Below are positions 10,158-20,479 of a stretch of DNA of 40,795 nt, in pieces. A program made the translations under genes and the position numbers. The notes beneath the pieces are model-generated. The model did not search any database. It saw only the letters and a list, made by a program, of their open reading frames with translations, and was not told the origin of the DNA. Location of the stretch: positions 341,109 through 381,903 of the forward strand of contig NW_003314289.1 in the NCBI RefSeq assembly GCF_000143415.4, in the 5' to 3' direction. Positions within the stretch are counted from its first letter, which is position 1. Each line of letters begins with the position of its first letter. Origin of the DNA: Selaginella moellendorffii (lineage: Eukaryota > Streptophyta > Lycopodiopsida > Selaginellales > Selaginellaceae).

Positions 10158-11137
10158 CTGTGTCGTCTCCGTTTCCATCATGAACCCAAACGAATCCAAG
10201 TTGAATCTTATGGTACCAAATAAATAGCAGCGGATTCGGCATATTTATATTTGAGCATTTTGCATCAAGTGCTTCAGTTCCACAAGCTTTCCAACCATAT
10301 CTAAACACTGTTAAATAACTGAAATTTGCAAATAAGCTACATGATAGAAATCTGTAGCCAGAGTAATTCATATGTGTGCTACTGTTGTAATTTGTATTTA
10401 ATCTACATTGATAACATTATATCAATTTGAAGAGAACAGCATCAGAAGAAAGCTGAACCAGTTGGTGACTTTTTTGCAATTCCTGGTACGTCGACGGCTT
10501 TAGTCGGGGCAAGTGGGCAAGTGAGCTCTGTTATTCACCTGATTTTAAGATTCTACGACCAAGGAACGCCAAATATAAGCTTGGCACACAAAGCCAGTCC
10601 CATACTCGGTAGTGGGTACCTGCAAAAAAACAGAGGTGAGCACAAAGTTGCACACTAAAGTGAAACTTCAAGCAATTTTACCTCCTATGACACCTTATTG
10701 TCTGTGCTGTCATGGTTGGTTTGGCTGTTCTAGCTGAGACTGGGAAGATTTTTGGAGAGAGTTCAAAACTTTGGCAGGTAATTCAAATGAATGGAATATC
10801 CCTATATTACCCGCCCCGACCTGCATATTCCTACTAATCAAATTCAAAACACGACACCTTTGGAACAGCTGTTTCAAAGCAGCAACAAACAGAAGAGAAA
10901 AGAAAGACCCTTGTCGCTGTGCATTCGATCGAGAAGCACAGTGCCGCTTTTTTGAAGCTTCCACAAGTACACGGCACTGGGCGTGCCACAGCAAATATGA
11001 CTTTGTGCAAGTATTCTGCTGTCCTGCCTACTGCAGTTATTGAAATTAAAGCAACATATATTAATATTCAGACACTCAGATCAATCCAGCAAATCGGCCA
11101 GCAAACCACGATTCTCTTACAACAACCTCAAATTCAG
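10158..11137. other. Intergenic region, one possible minus-strand terminal exon
   Basis: A polyadenylation-like AATAAA at 10219-10224 follows the lectin gene. On the minus strand, a T-rich intron end with CAG at about 10622-10620 is followed by an 89-base open stretch (10619-10531) reading YRVWDWLCVPSLYLAF and ending in TAA. I could not find convincing upstream exons, so this stays a hint. Nothing else is recognised. Confidence 0.3.
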
Positions 11138-12660
11138 CTAGAGCCCCAGCGAGAATGGAAAGTTAGTCCCCCCCAACCAATCCGAGCCCGAAATGAAGCT
11201 ACCTGGAGTGTATTTGCTGGCTTCGGCGTAGGAATTCAGCTGTCTCGACCAGCTAACTCTGCTTCCAGTTCCAGAGCCGGGGCCTTTGCATTGATACTCC
11301 GCATAGAAGAGGGTCTTCAGTGCGAAGTTTCCGCTCCAAGCAAGCCATCCTGCTGGATCTATGACTGAGCTCTCGTAGCATCTCAGGAACACGGTCCTTG
11401 AGTATTACTTCCACGGCCTTCCTAGATAAGTTTGTGTACCACTCTTCTTCAGATCATCCGTCCCATCCAGCGTACAGTCTTGGAAAGCGAGTCCCGTGTT
11501 CTGATTCGGATCAGTTCTTCCCTGTGCAGTCAGTGTGTTCTTCTGTTTGTCCATGGGTACGCGGGCCAGAATTGTGCAGCTCTGGAAAACAGCTGCTGCA
11601 TCCCCAAAGATGAAATCTACGGTTCCATAAACTGTGCATTCCCTGTAGAACTGCCGCATTACGTGAGTGTAAAGTGTATCCTGGTAGCCTTCGAATGTGC
11701 ACTTGTAGAAAGCAACTTTGTCTGCGCTCACGCGAAGTGGCACGGCCTGCTGCTTCGCAGCACCAGCTGTGTTTTGGATTGTCAAGTCTCTACAAAGAAA
11801 TCCTCGTCCATTAATTTCTGCAAATCGAAAGTCACTTTTAGAAATGACAATATCAAGATCATTGACAATACCCACCAACAGTGGCAGTCCTGAATGTTGT
11901 CACTCGGTCTTGAACACTTTTGGACCCAGTAATAATAGTCTTCCCTGCTCCGTCTCCCACGAACATGAGGTTCGTCTTCGACTTGGGAACGGAGACCTTC
12001 TCTTTGTAAGTTCCTGCTTTGATGTAGATGACATATGTGCTAGCACTCTTGCTAGGAGCAGCAGCAATTGCAGCCGATATCGTGGTAACTTCCATCTTGA
12101 CCAACCACCACGTTGGCCGTAACTACTTTCTCCGGAGGTTTAGTCAGAAACTTTGGTACCCAGCTGGTATCGCTGTCTGAACTGATCCGAGATTGTCTTA
12201 GTGGTTCCCTTTCGAATGCAACTTCATCACGGATCACAGATATTCATACCTGGATGAGTTCTGCTCTTACGTATCATCCAACATGCTTCGATGGTCTGAG
12301 CCAGGTGTCTCCAGGAAAAGACGTGTTGGCAAAAATGAAGCGAGAAGGGAACAAGGTCGGGAAGACGATAAGCACCGCCCTTTCTTTTCTGTCTACAATA
12401 AGTTTGGATTCATCTTTTGATTCCAACTTGATTCAGATGCATCTGTGAGCATTTCCGTGCAGTCATCCAACGTATTCTAGCCTGCTTCTTTGACTTGCTA
12501 GTCGTCAATTTGGCTTGATCCGCATGTGGACCAGGAATTGCTCCTCCCAACGTCTCGGACATCTGAAGTTCTTCGTTCACTCCATCCAGGGCTTGTGATG
12601 CAGAATTTGGGGTCTGGAGCAGATTCGTAACAAGCTTGCTGAGGCTTCAGCTGACAATTC
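11138..12660 (-). pseudogene. PMEI-pectinesterase (type I PME) pseudogene
   Basis: Pectin methylesterases de-esterify homogalacturonan in the cell wall; type I forms carry an N-terminal PMEI pro-domain. The catalytic half is well kept. After the 58-base intron 11875-11818 come QNTAGAAKQQAVPLRV, FEGYQDTLYTH, GTVDFIFGDAAAVFQ, QGRTDPNQNTG and YLGRPWK, then YSRTVFLR..GWLAWSGNFAL..YAEY. The Gln, Asp and Arg active-site positions are present. Lesions: TAA at 11407-11405 replaces the Glu of GRPWKEYSRTVF; a frameshift near 12088 lies between VVVGQDGS and TTISAAIAAAPS; two further 1-base shifts lie near 12584 and 12466 in the PMEI domain (ACYESAPDPKFCITS, LDDCTEMLTD). An inverted block occupies 12242-12440. 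A product is not expected. The 5' limit is uncertain. Confidence 0.88.
12242..12440 (+). pseudogene. Inverted PMEI-domain block inside the pectinesterase pseudogene
   Basis: This part of the PMEI domain reads correctly only on the plus strand: DIHTWMSSALTYHPTCFDGL, then KMKREGNKVGKTISTALSFL. The flanking parts of the same gene read on the minus strand. The block is bordered by an 8-base inverted repeat, TCACAGAT at 12234-12241 and ATCTGTGA at 12441-12448, a plausible inversion breakpoint. Exact ends are uncertain by several bases. Confidence 0.8.
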
Positions 12661-13034
12661 AGAGACATGGATGTGCTCCTCCAGGCAACTTTGAGTCCGG
12701 TTTATAACACCCTTGGCACTTAATATGACCAACTTCCATCGCAACATTTCAAGCAAGCTTATCCTCCGCTTCAGTCCAACCGTGCGAGATGTGATAGGGG
12801 ACCATACTTGCATGTGTCTGAAAATTTTTCCTCCCCCTGACATTCCTTTCTTCATTTTCCCTGCCACGAGATGGAGATATGCCACCAGACAACACTCTTA
12901 AGCACAAACTTACTGTGACTTATTGCTACCAACCATCTTTCGGAGATACCACACGTTGAACGAACCACCGTAACAGATACGCGAGAACGAGCACATGTTT
13001 CCCTGCTATTGCCGTGAACCTACAAAACTACAAT
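12661..13034. other. Spacer between two pseudogenes
   Basis: It may include the decayed N-terminal (signal-anchor) end of the pectinesterase, since a minus-strand frame stays open to about 12885, but no diagnostic motif is seen. Nothing else is recognised. Confidence 0.3.
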
Positions 13035-15010
13035 CTACCTGTAGCCTGTCGTTGGCAGTAACAAAATTCTGGTCGCTCATCAGGATTTTCTTGCCAGCAT
13101 CTTTCCAATACTTTTGAACGACGGCAACTGCAAGATAATCGTAAGGCAGCTGCGTTAAGCATGGACTTCATGAGATCGATTTTGTGACTGGAAATAGACA
13201 TACTTTGCCCGTCAAAAGTTACCATAGCACTATGCCAGGACTGAAGATGTCAGCTTTTTGGTCATACAGCTTATGCTCGATGACCTGATCATGAACTTTC
13301 AATCGTTCATTATACAAAAACGGCTGAGTTTACCTCCGGTGTCATCCAGCGATAAGTCTCCGTTTCTGCGGTCATTATGCGTACAACCCCAAAATCTAAT
13401 AACCTTCAAACATAACATATCAAGATAAGAAACAAAACATAATAAATCCATCTCTGCCGAACCTCGTTCTCATCCTCAGATTAGCTGCTTTGAAATCCCT
13501 ATGAAGAATGTTGTTTTGATGTCGATAATCCATGCCCTTGGACACGTCGATACCAAGCCTGAGCACTAGAGGTAACTTCAAAGCTGACCGATGCTTGTGC
13601 AGGTAGTCATAAAGACTCCCCCCAGACAAACATTCTGAAAAGCAGGAAAATAATATACCACAACCATTGGCAACGACCTTACCTGTAAGGCTGTAACTAT
13701 GCACAAATTCGGTGGCATTAAAACAGTAAATGATACCGTAGGCTGAAAACTTCCTGCGCAAACTCTTTTTGCAGGGCGTTCCCGCTTTGAGACCTTTATG
13801 GCGACATCTTGCCCACAATATGTACCTCGATACCTGTGCAACAACTCGTCGATACTCATCAACCTAAAAAAGAAAGAGACCAGCTTACAAATGATCCCCT
13901 TGTGCGGTAGCCTGAGTTGGTCACTGTCAATTTCCCAATCATCCTTGCCATCAAAAGGAATTTTCAGATGGCCTTGCTTGCGTAGACCATTTGAATGCAG
14001 ATTGGGCTTGATCCAGGCCTCTTTCTGCGACAGCAAACAGTAATTACGATTCATGAGCACATTGAAAATACGTGATGCCTCAAACGCTCCAATGCAGATT
14101 GTAAGCCTTCAGTATCCTACATGAAATCAGAATTAGAGCCTCATGATATTACAGGGAAAAGAAGCAACATACCTCGCATGACCATCCGTCTACAACGAAA
14201 ACATCAAGTGAGTACCCATCGCATGTAGAAAAGGCGTGTGCTACTTGGCTATTTAGTTCTACAACTAAGAAGCTTAGGCTTATCGATCGTTGAGATTGTC
14301 ACCTCGTGCATGCAAAATCCGAGTATATCCACAGCTGAATAAAAACTGGTGAGGCTGTTATAAAATAGATGTAGGAGGACATACCTCGGCGAATTGTTCG
14401 CATTGCTCTCTCGATCATTATTAGTTGTTGAGGTCGGCTAAGGGTCCAAGTTAGGAGATCAACCGAAAGCAGGCGGTGGATGGACACTTCAACCACACGA
14501 AAATTCAATCACTTACTGCAAGAAGAAGAAAATCCAAAAGCTTACAGTGGAGATTCTTTCGACAGGCACCGGTATCAATTCATCCGATCTCTGTTGTACC
14601 TAGATGTCATCGTTTCGGAAACATGAGTATCTGAATAAAAAAAGACTCATACCAAGAGAACTGCGGGCTCAATTGAACAACTCGGACATGGAAAACGGAT
14701 CTGACGTCGGGATTCTCAGCTATTTGCAGCAATCCGAAGGAGAACGTTGTCAAGTCTTTTTGTATTCACATCCAAAGTATACCTGTGACCATCAATAAAA
14801 TCAGCTCCAATATCTAACTTGAATCGAAATTTCATCTCGTGAGCAACCGGTTAAAATGCGCTTGCAACTTTTCTGCGAATCCCGGATTCTGCTTGGAGTA
14901 CTAGTCGCTTCATAATTTCTGCTTCGTCTAATAGCCCTTGGGAAGTAGTCACTATTCCGAATTGCAACTGAGCTGATTTGGCTTATGTTTCCTGCAGATG
15001 AGCACCAAAG
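13035..15010 (-). pseudogene. Raf-like protein kinase pseudogene with ACT domain (STY8/17/46 type)
   Basis: Family order is kept on the minus strand: NPGFAEKLQAHFNRLLTR (about 14890-14837), LDVNTKRLDNVLL and IAENPDVRSVFHVRVVQ (14780-14680), ACT-domain pieces [11 protein letters not shown] and DTEGLQSALE (14206-14088), KIPFDGKDDWEID (13965-13925), RGTYCGQDVAIKV (13835-13797), SGGSLYDYLHKHRSALKLP and HQNNILHRDFKAANL (13625-13478), DFGVVRIMTAETETYRWM (13397-13340), IEHKLYDQKADIF, and CWQENPDERPEF (about 13085-13050). Damage: the donor after NRLLTR reads AT instead of GT; frames break near 14890, 14720 and 13470; the Gly-rich loop is unrecognisable; TAA at 13221-13219 replaces the Glu of VLWELLTGK. 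Such kinases phosphorylate plastid precursor proteins or act in cytosolic signalling. No active product is expected. The 5' limit is uncertain. Confidence 0.85.
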
Positions 15011-15021
15011 ACTCTAAAGAG

Positions 15022-15291
15022 TTAAAATAATGGAAGACCGTCAGCTCGCATTATTCCTCCGAGAATGTCTGATTGCCAATCAGCGAACGATCCGAAGAAC
15101 AGCTGAACTACACAATAGAGATCAGGGTGAAGATTGGCAACTCTGCATTGTAACCAAAAACAACTCACAGGCGATCGACCGGGACTAGCGAGGCGGACAC
15201 TTCCAGCATTCGATGCAGAGAAAGACGCCATCGCCTGACATCCTTCAGGACGATCCAAAGCCCTAGAACGCGATCCAACACAGAAATGCAA
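15022..15291 (-). CDS. Hypothetical open frame; possibly the first exon of the kinase pseudogene
   Basis: An 89-codon frame, with an internal ATG at about 15231 beginning MASFSASNAGSVRLASPGRS, rich in Ser, Ala and Gly. Possible short introns (GTGAGT at about 15168) would lead towards the kinase pseudogene at 15010, so this may be its degraded 5' end. No domain is recognised, and the frame may be chance. Confidence 0.25.
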   Translation of the reverse strand: MHFCVGSRSRALDRPEGCQAMASFSASNAGSVRLASPGRSPVSCFWLQCRVANLHPDLYCVVQLFFGSFADWQSDILGGIMRADGLPLF

Positions 15292-15299
15292 GCTAGAAC

Positions 15300-15736
15300 C
15301 CTTCGCAAACCACAGCCGTCGATCTTTACAAAATCCAACGGTGCTGAGTTGGCTGTTTATGGCACATTGTCTTAAATCACTACAACAAGGTTGAAATATT
15401 CATTGCTCTAGCTTTAAAAACCATCAATTGAGTAGTTAGTTATATGATAGAAATATGTGTGGAAGCTTGGCTGATGGCACCAATTTGACCAATGGTTATG
15501 GTATATGTTTTTGACTTAGATACTAAAATGAAATCTCTAACAAGTTGCATTCCTAATGGAAGAATAGATGTGCCTGTTCTTGATGGCAAAGTCATGTCAG
15601 TAGAAACAAGAAAAACTATTCACATTTGATATACAAAATGCTAGATTTTGAGTGATAAGATATTAGTTACTTGTTTAGTATATTTTTATTCTATATTTAT
15701 GGTTTTAGTTGAGCAGGTTTCTGTAATCTGAAATCT
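15300..15736. other. AT-rich DNA leading into the chromovirus fragment
   Basis: No gene is recognised. Probably decayed pol sequence of the element that follows, since the next segment begins abruptly within the integrase. Confidence 0.4.
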
Positions 15737-16960
15737 GTGGAGGCTTGGAATGCACTTAAGAGTGGTTATAATCCACAAGGTCAAAACAACCAAGTATTTC
15801 AAGCTTTGCTGCAAAAGATGCACCTTTATACTTCAAAAGTAAATGAAATATTTATGGTGGTGGATCTGTTTTCGAAGATAACACATTTTATACCCACCAC
15901 AATGGGAGTGGATGCAAAAAATGTGGTGAAGTTGTTCTTCAAACAAGTGGTTCGTGTGCAGGGAAGGCCAAAAAAGATTATCTCTGATCGAGATAAGATT
16001 TTCACCCATAAATTATGGAAAACTCTTCTGGAACAATATTACACCAAATTGAAATTTAGCATCACCTATCACCCACATATAGGTATTAGGTATTAAGTCA
16101 AGATTGATAGTAATAATATTTTTTGACAGATGGACAAACGGAAAGGGTGAATAGGTAGTTAGAGGATTATTTGCAATGCTATATCTCTAGAAACCAGACT
16201 AATTGGGTAAATCATTTGAGAGTTGCGAAAATGTGCTATAACAACTCACCACATTTAAGTATTAGGGTAAGTCTATGGGAAGTCATCAATAGATGAGTTA
16301 TTGAAGGTTTTGTGAAACTTGGCATGGTTTAGTATCATGGAGAATTACCCGCAGTGAAGGCATTCATGACAAACAAACTTAACATTTGGAATTTAGTGAG
16401 GGATTCTTTGGAATGGGCTCAATAAAAGTAAATTAAATATGCAGTGCCAAGATATAAAGTTCCAACTTGAGGATAAGGTGTGGTTGAACACCAAGAACCT
16501 AAAGTTATTAAGTGGAATCAGCCAAAAATTGACCCAAAGGTAAAATGTCTGTATTTCTAGAAATGAATTAATCTTGAGTTTCTTAAGCAAGTTCACAGGG
16601 TTTTATGAGATTGAGGCTCGAATTGGTAAGGTGGCTTATCGTCTTTAACTTCCTCGGGAGGTGGGGAAGATGCACTTTATATTCCACATTGACTTACTCA
16701 AATAATACTTTGAGGATCCACTTCGCAAGGACCAAGTAAGACCTTTACCTGAGGTTATCCAAAGGGAAGAAGAATATGAAGTTGAAGCCATCTTCAATGC
16801 GAACAAGAGCAAATGACAAGGATGTAAAGTGAGGGAGTTCCATGTGAAGTGAAAAGGATTTCCACACTACAAAGTAATATGGGAACCGAAGGAGAACCTA
16901 GCAAACGTGCAAGATTTAGTGAAAGAATTTTTGCAAGGTAAAACTCTATGTACTTATGAA
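15737..16960 (+). mobile_element. Ty3/gypsy chromovirus fragment: integrase core to chromodomain, decayed
   Basis: The frame 15737-16096 carries the integrase core: MVVDLFSKITHFIPTTMGVD, FFKQVVRVQGRPKKIISDRD with the second catalytic Asp, and FSITYHPHIG where YHPQTDGQTE is usual. The coding sense continues with stops and shifts: LEDYLQCYISRNQTNWV near 16165, a KVWLNTKNL stretch near 16480, GKVAYRL..LPREVGKMHFIFHIDLL near 16630-16700, and EEYEVEAIFN near 16770. It ends with the chromodomain core FPHYKVIWEPKENLANV near 16860-16910. Integrase with a C-terminal chromodomain defines chromoviruses. Gag, protease and RT are not attached here; a 5' truncation is likely. Confidence 0.85.
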
Positions 16961-17022
16961 AAATTTAATTAAAGTTGTAAGATTAAAAAGAGATGTTTGA
17001 TGTGGGTATCAAACTTCTTGTA

Positions 17023-17960
17023 TGAGTGGTGGAGTTGCAAGGAACTAACTCCCTAAAGTGTTGTAAGCTAAAGGATCCCTGAAAGCACAACCAAAATGAT
17101 AAAAGAGTTCATCGGATGAGACCAAATTCGAGATCGAGTTCGAGGTCAACCCTAAGATCTAGTTCGAGGTCAACCCTAAGACCGAGTTCAAGACTAAGTC
17201 CAAGATCAAGTTTAAGATTGACTCCAAGACTGAGTTCGAGATTGAGTTTGAGACTTAGTTGAGACTAAGTCCGAGATTTGAGATTGTGTCCAAGACTGAG
17301 TTCGAGATCAAGTCTGAGACAAGTTTGATGTCAGGTTCGAGATCGAGTTTGAGATTGAGTCTGAGGTCGAGTCCGAGATTGAGTCCAAGATCGAGTCCGA
17401 AATTGAGTTTAAGGTCAAGTCTAAGATCGAGTCCAAGATCAAGTCTGATATTGAGATTGAGTTTGAGACTGAGTCTAAATCCAAATACTAATACAGATCG
17501 TGGGGTGAAAGCCTAAAGTGTGTGTCTCTAGGAGGGGGGGTGAGGGGGATTACAAAGGGTTTCAAAAGTATAGTAAGGATAATGAGATCCACTCTTTAAT
17601 GCTCTAAATTGACTTGAGGTTGAGACTAGGGCTTAGAGGCCTTTGGTGAGAGTGAGTATAGACTCAAATGGTGCCAAAGGGGCCACCCAAGGAATGGCTC
17701 AAGTGCTTCTTGGAAAGGAAACCAACTGTAATGCTCCTAGCTCATATCAAGTGGTGCTTGATTTAAGTATCTTGTGGCTCATTGGTCCTTGCCCTTTCTT
17801 AGGGGCTTGGGCCTTCCCTTCGAGATGGAAGTGGGGGAATAAGGGTACCCATACCAGGCCATTAGGCTATAGTGTTTCCCTCAGTATCCCTAAGCAAGTG
17901 TTACACCCAAAGCTTGGGATTTAAAAGGTCTTATGATCAAGTCTTATTGTATTAAGGGAT
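17023..17960 (+). mobile_element. Probable 3' LTR of the chromovirus, starting after a purine tract
   Basis: A purine-rich GAGTGGTGGAGT ends at 17035 and is followed by TG at 17036, matching the tract-LTR junction of the 7.4-kb element (GGGTGGTGGAGT then TG). Inside are a satellite block (17100-17480), then GGGTGAAAGCCTAAAG, TTTCAAAAGTATAGTAAGG and GGGTACCCA, in the same order and sense as in the 7.4-kb element's LTR. The right end is not defined. Confidence 0.6.
17100..17480. repeat. Hexamer-based satellite (GAGTTC/GAGATC variants)
   Basis: Diverged repeats of GAGTCCGAGATTGAG type, about 12 bases per unit, run through the LTR. They are the reverse-complement equivalent of the CTCGGACTCCAT array in the LTRs at 22.6 and 28.4 kb. 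Confidence 0.75.
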
Positions 17961-18334
17961 GATAGAAATTTGGAGGTTTAGTGTGTTTGGTTACTTGTGC
18001 TTGGAGGGATTATAGTTGAACTTTAAGTTCAATCTAACTCGAGTAGGGGGATTGGGAGAGGATTTAGAAATCCGTGGATAGATGGTTAATGCTCTATTAT
18101 TCATGTAGTGAGTTGTTGAAACCAAGTAAGACCAAATAAGAGCTAATACAATAGATAGGAACCATAACAAAGGAACTTAACTAAAGCCAAGGCTGTGGTG
18201 GTTAGATAGATAAGATAAGTTAACAAATTGGAAAAGAAAAATGTATGGTTTATACATGATCATCTTTTAGTAATGTCTGGGAACCATACAAATATGCATA
18301 AAGCTTCTCGAAATCCCAAATCATTGCTAAACAT

Positions 18335-19990
18335 TCATTCTTTATCATGGAATAGCTTATCTCTACTGGGCACATTCATGCTTTCTTGCATTAAGACACC
18401 CCCAAAATTGATATCAAAAGCATCTATAGGCAAAATGAAAGATTGAGTATAATCAAGATATGCCAAAATTGGAGAAGTTGTCAATAACTTTTTGATATCT
18501 GTAAGTGCTTCTTTATAATCTTTAGACCACATAAAAGATGATGTTGACAACTTCAGCAACACTCACAATAGTGCAGTATGATCAAAAAGATGATCAACAA
18601 AACAACCGAGATACTACACTTTGTCTAGGAAACACTATACATCATTCACACACTTTAGAGTAGGGAATTTTAAACAACTACAAGTTTATTAAGATCAATT
18701 TGAAAAACTTCATAAAAAATATAGTACCTAAGGTAAGTCGTGTCCTTAGATCCAAAGATGCACTTTGACCATTTCAGGTTTAAACCACCTTCTTGCAACC
18801 GATCTAACATCTTACAAATATCACAGATGTGCTTATTTCACGTCCCCTCAAAGTGGATCAAAACATTATTAATGAAGTCAATAGTCACCTCCAATATATC
18901 ACAAAGAACCTCATCCATCATCTGCTAAAAAGTCACTAGAAGATTGTTTAAATTGAACAATATTACCAAGAATTCATATAAACCAAATGGTGTACAAAAA
19001 CAGTCTTGGGAACATTCTTTTTGGCCATCAACACTTGCCAATACCCATAAGTAAGATTTAATTTTATGAACTAATGACTTCTTCTCAAATGATCTAAAAC
19101 ATCAGTAGTGTGAGGATCTAGATCATCCATATGTATAGCTAAGTCAGTTGTTAGGGTTATATATGGGTGTTATCTATATATATATATATATATATATACC
19201 ATATAATATATTGTGTAATATATCTTTCAATAAAATCTAAATGTGATACTTCACTAAAGTCAACAAAACAACTGAGATACTACACTTTGCCTAAGAAGCG
19301 TTACACATTATTCACATACTTCAGCATAAGGAACTTTGAAACAGCCACAACTTTGTCATGATCAATTTGCAAACCTTTATAAGAAATATAGTACTTAAAA
19401 TAAGTCATGTCCTTGGACTTAAACACGCACTTTGACCACTTTAATTTTAAACCAACTTCCTACAATTGATCCAACACTTTACAAACATCACAAACATGCT
19501 CTTCCCACATCCCCTCCAAGCGGATCAAAACATCATCGATGAAGTTAGCAGTCACCTTTAGTATATCACAAAAACACTTCATCCATCATTCACTAAAAAA
19601 TTGTTGGAGCATTATTCAAATAGAACAACATTATTAAAAACTTATATAAACTAAATGGTGTACAAAAAGTAGTTTTGGGAACATCATCTTTAGCCATTAG
19701 CACTTGCCAATACTCATAGGCAAGATCTAACTTAATAAACCAATAATTTCTCCTCAAACAATTTAAGAGATTAATAGTGTGAGGAAAAGAGTATATATTT
19801 AGGATAGTCACTTCATTTAACGGAAGATATTCAATGTAGAAATAAATACTCTCATCAAGCTTCATCATAAGATGAAGTTCACATGTTCAAGGACTCTAAA
19901 AATTTTGGATATGCCCTTTTTCTAACATTTCTTTGATGTTCATATGTTGTCGCGAATGTGATTTCAGGTATCAAAAGTTACCTGTCGGCT
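18335..19990 (-). mobile_element. Gypsy reverse transcriptase/RNase H fragment with duplicated RT segment
   Basis: At 19868-19593 the minus strand reads LNEVTILNIYSFPHTINLL, YWFIKLDLAYEYWQV, KTTFCTPFSLYKFLIM and LNNAPTIF, the RT palm and fingers. Near 19540 it reads FIDDVLIRLEG, the catalytic DD pair. At 18562-18335 it reads SFMWSKDYKEALTDIKKLL, SPILAYLDYTQSFILP and GGVLMQE, the RT-RNase H junction. Stops and frameshifts break the frame throughout. It is opposite in strand to the chromovirus integrase fragment, so it is a separate insertion. Confidence 0.85.
18588..19785. repeat. Direct duplication of a ~535-bp RT segment (18588-19125 and 19257-19785)
   Basis: Both copies start with CAACAAAACAAC, GAGATACTACACTTTG and run in parallel to AGTGTGAGGA, with many substitutions. 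In the left copy the catalytic pair reads NN (FINNVLIH); the right copy keeps DD. A TA dinucleotide run (about 19172-19198) lies between the copies. Confidence 0.85.
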
Positions 19991-20366
19991 AGTCCTTACG
20001 GACACTCTTACTTTACTGCCACGATGGCAGGAGGTCGGTATTACTGGACCCGTTATTAGTCTCCGCCTAAGCTAGTTGAGAAACTGGTCATCACATGTGC
20101 ACTTAGACCGGAAGGGCACTAAGGAAGGAAATCCTAAGTTGTCATTTAGTCAAGCATACTTGACACGGTGATGAGAAACTCATGACGTTGGTTTGCACTT
20201 GCTAGTGTTGGGAACCCCCGCGATATTGAGATTAATCCCTCAATATTCGCTAAATGATAGCTTACCGTGTCTGCCAAACACCCTCGCTATCATGCCCTTT
20301 GTGTTGGTATCATTTCGGTCCCAAATGCTATTTATGGAAAGTGTCCAGATTTGCTCATTTGGCATA
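19944..20366. repeat. ~420-bp dispersed repeat, inverted copy at 37593-38010
   Basis: Landmarks GTTACCTGTCGGCTAGTCC, CTAGTTGAGAAACT and AAGTGTCCAGATTTGCTCAT all recur on the opposite strand at 37.6-38.0 kb in reversed order. This is probably an LTR or UTR piece of a retroelement family. Confidence 0.85.
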
Positions 20367-20479
20367 TTTACGGAATGTAAAGATCGTCTTGAACACAATG
20401 GTGTTTGTCTCGTGTCCAAATTCACAATCTAAGGACATTCCATATTTAGTAAGTTTTGAGCTTGTCCCAGAGACTAACT

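Noticed and set aside
11432-11893. 153-codon plus-strand frame
   Set aside because: Shadow of the pectinesterase catalytic domain on the minus strand; it has no motif of its own.
17172-17516. Ser/Leu/Arg repeat frame as a possible SR-type protein
   Set aside because: Satellite repeat within a chromovirus LTR.
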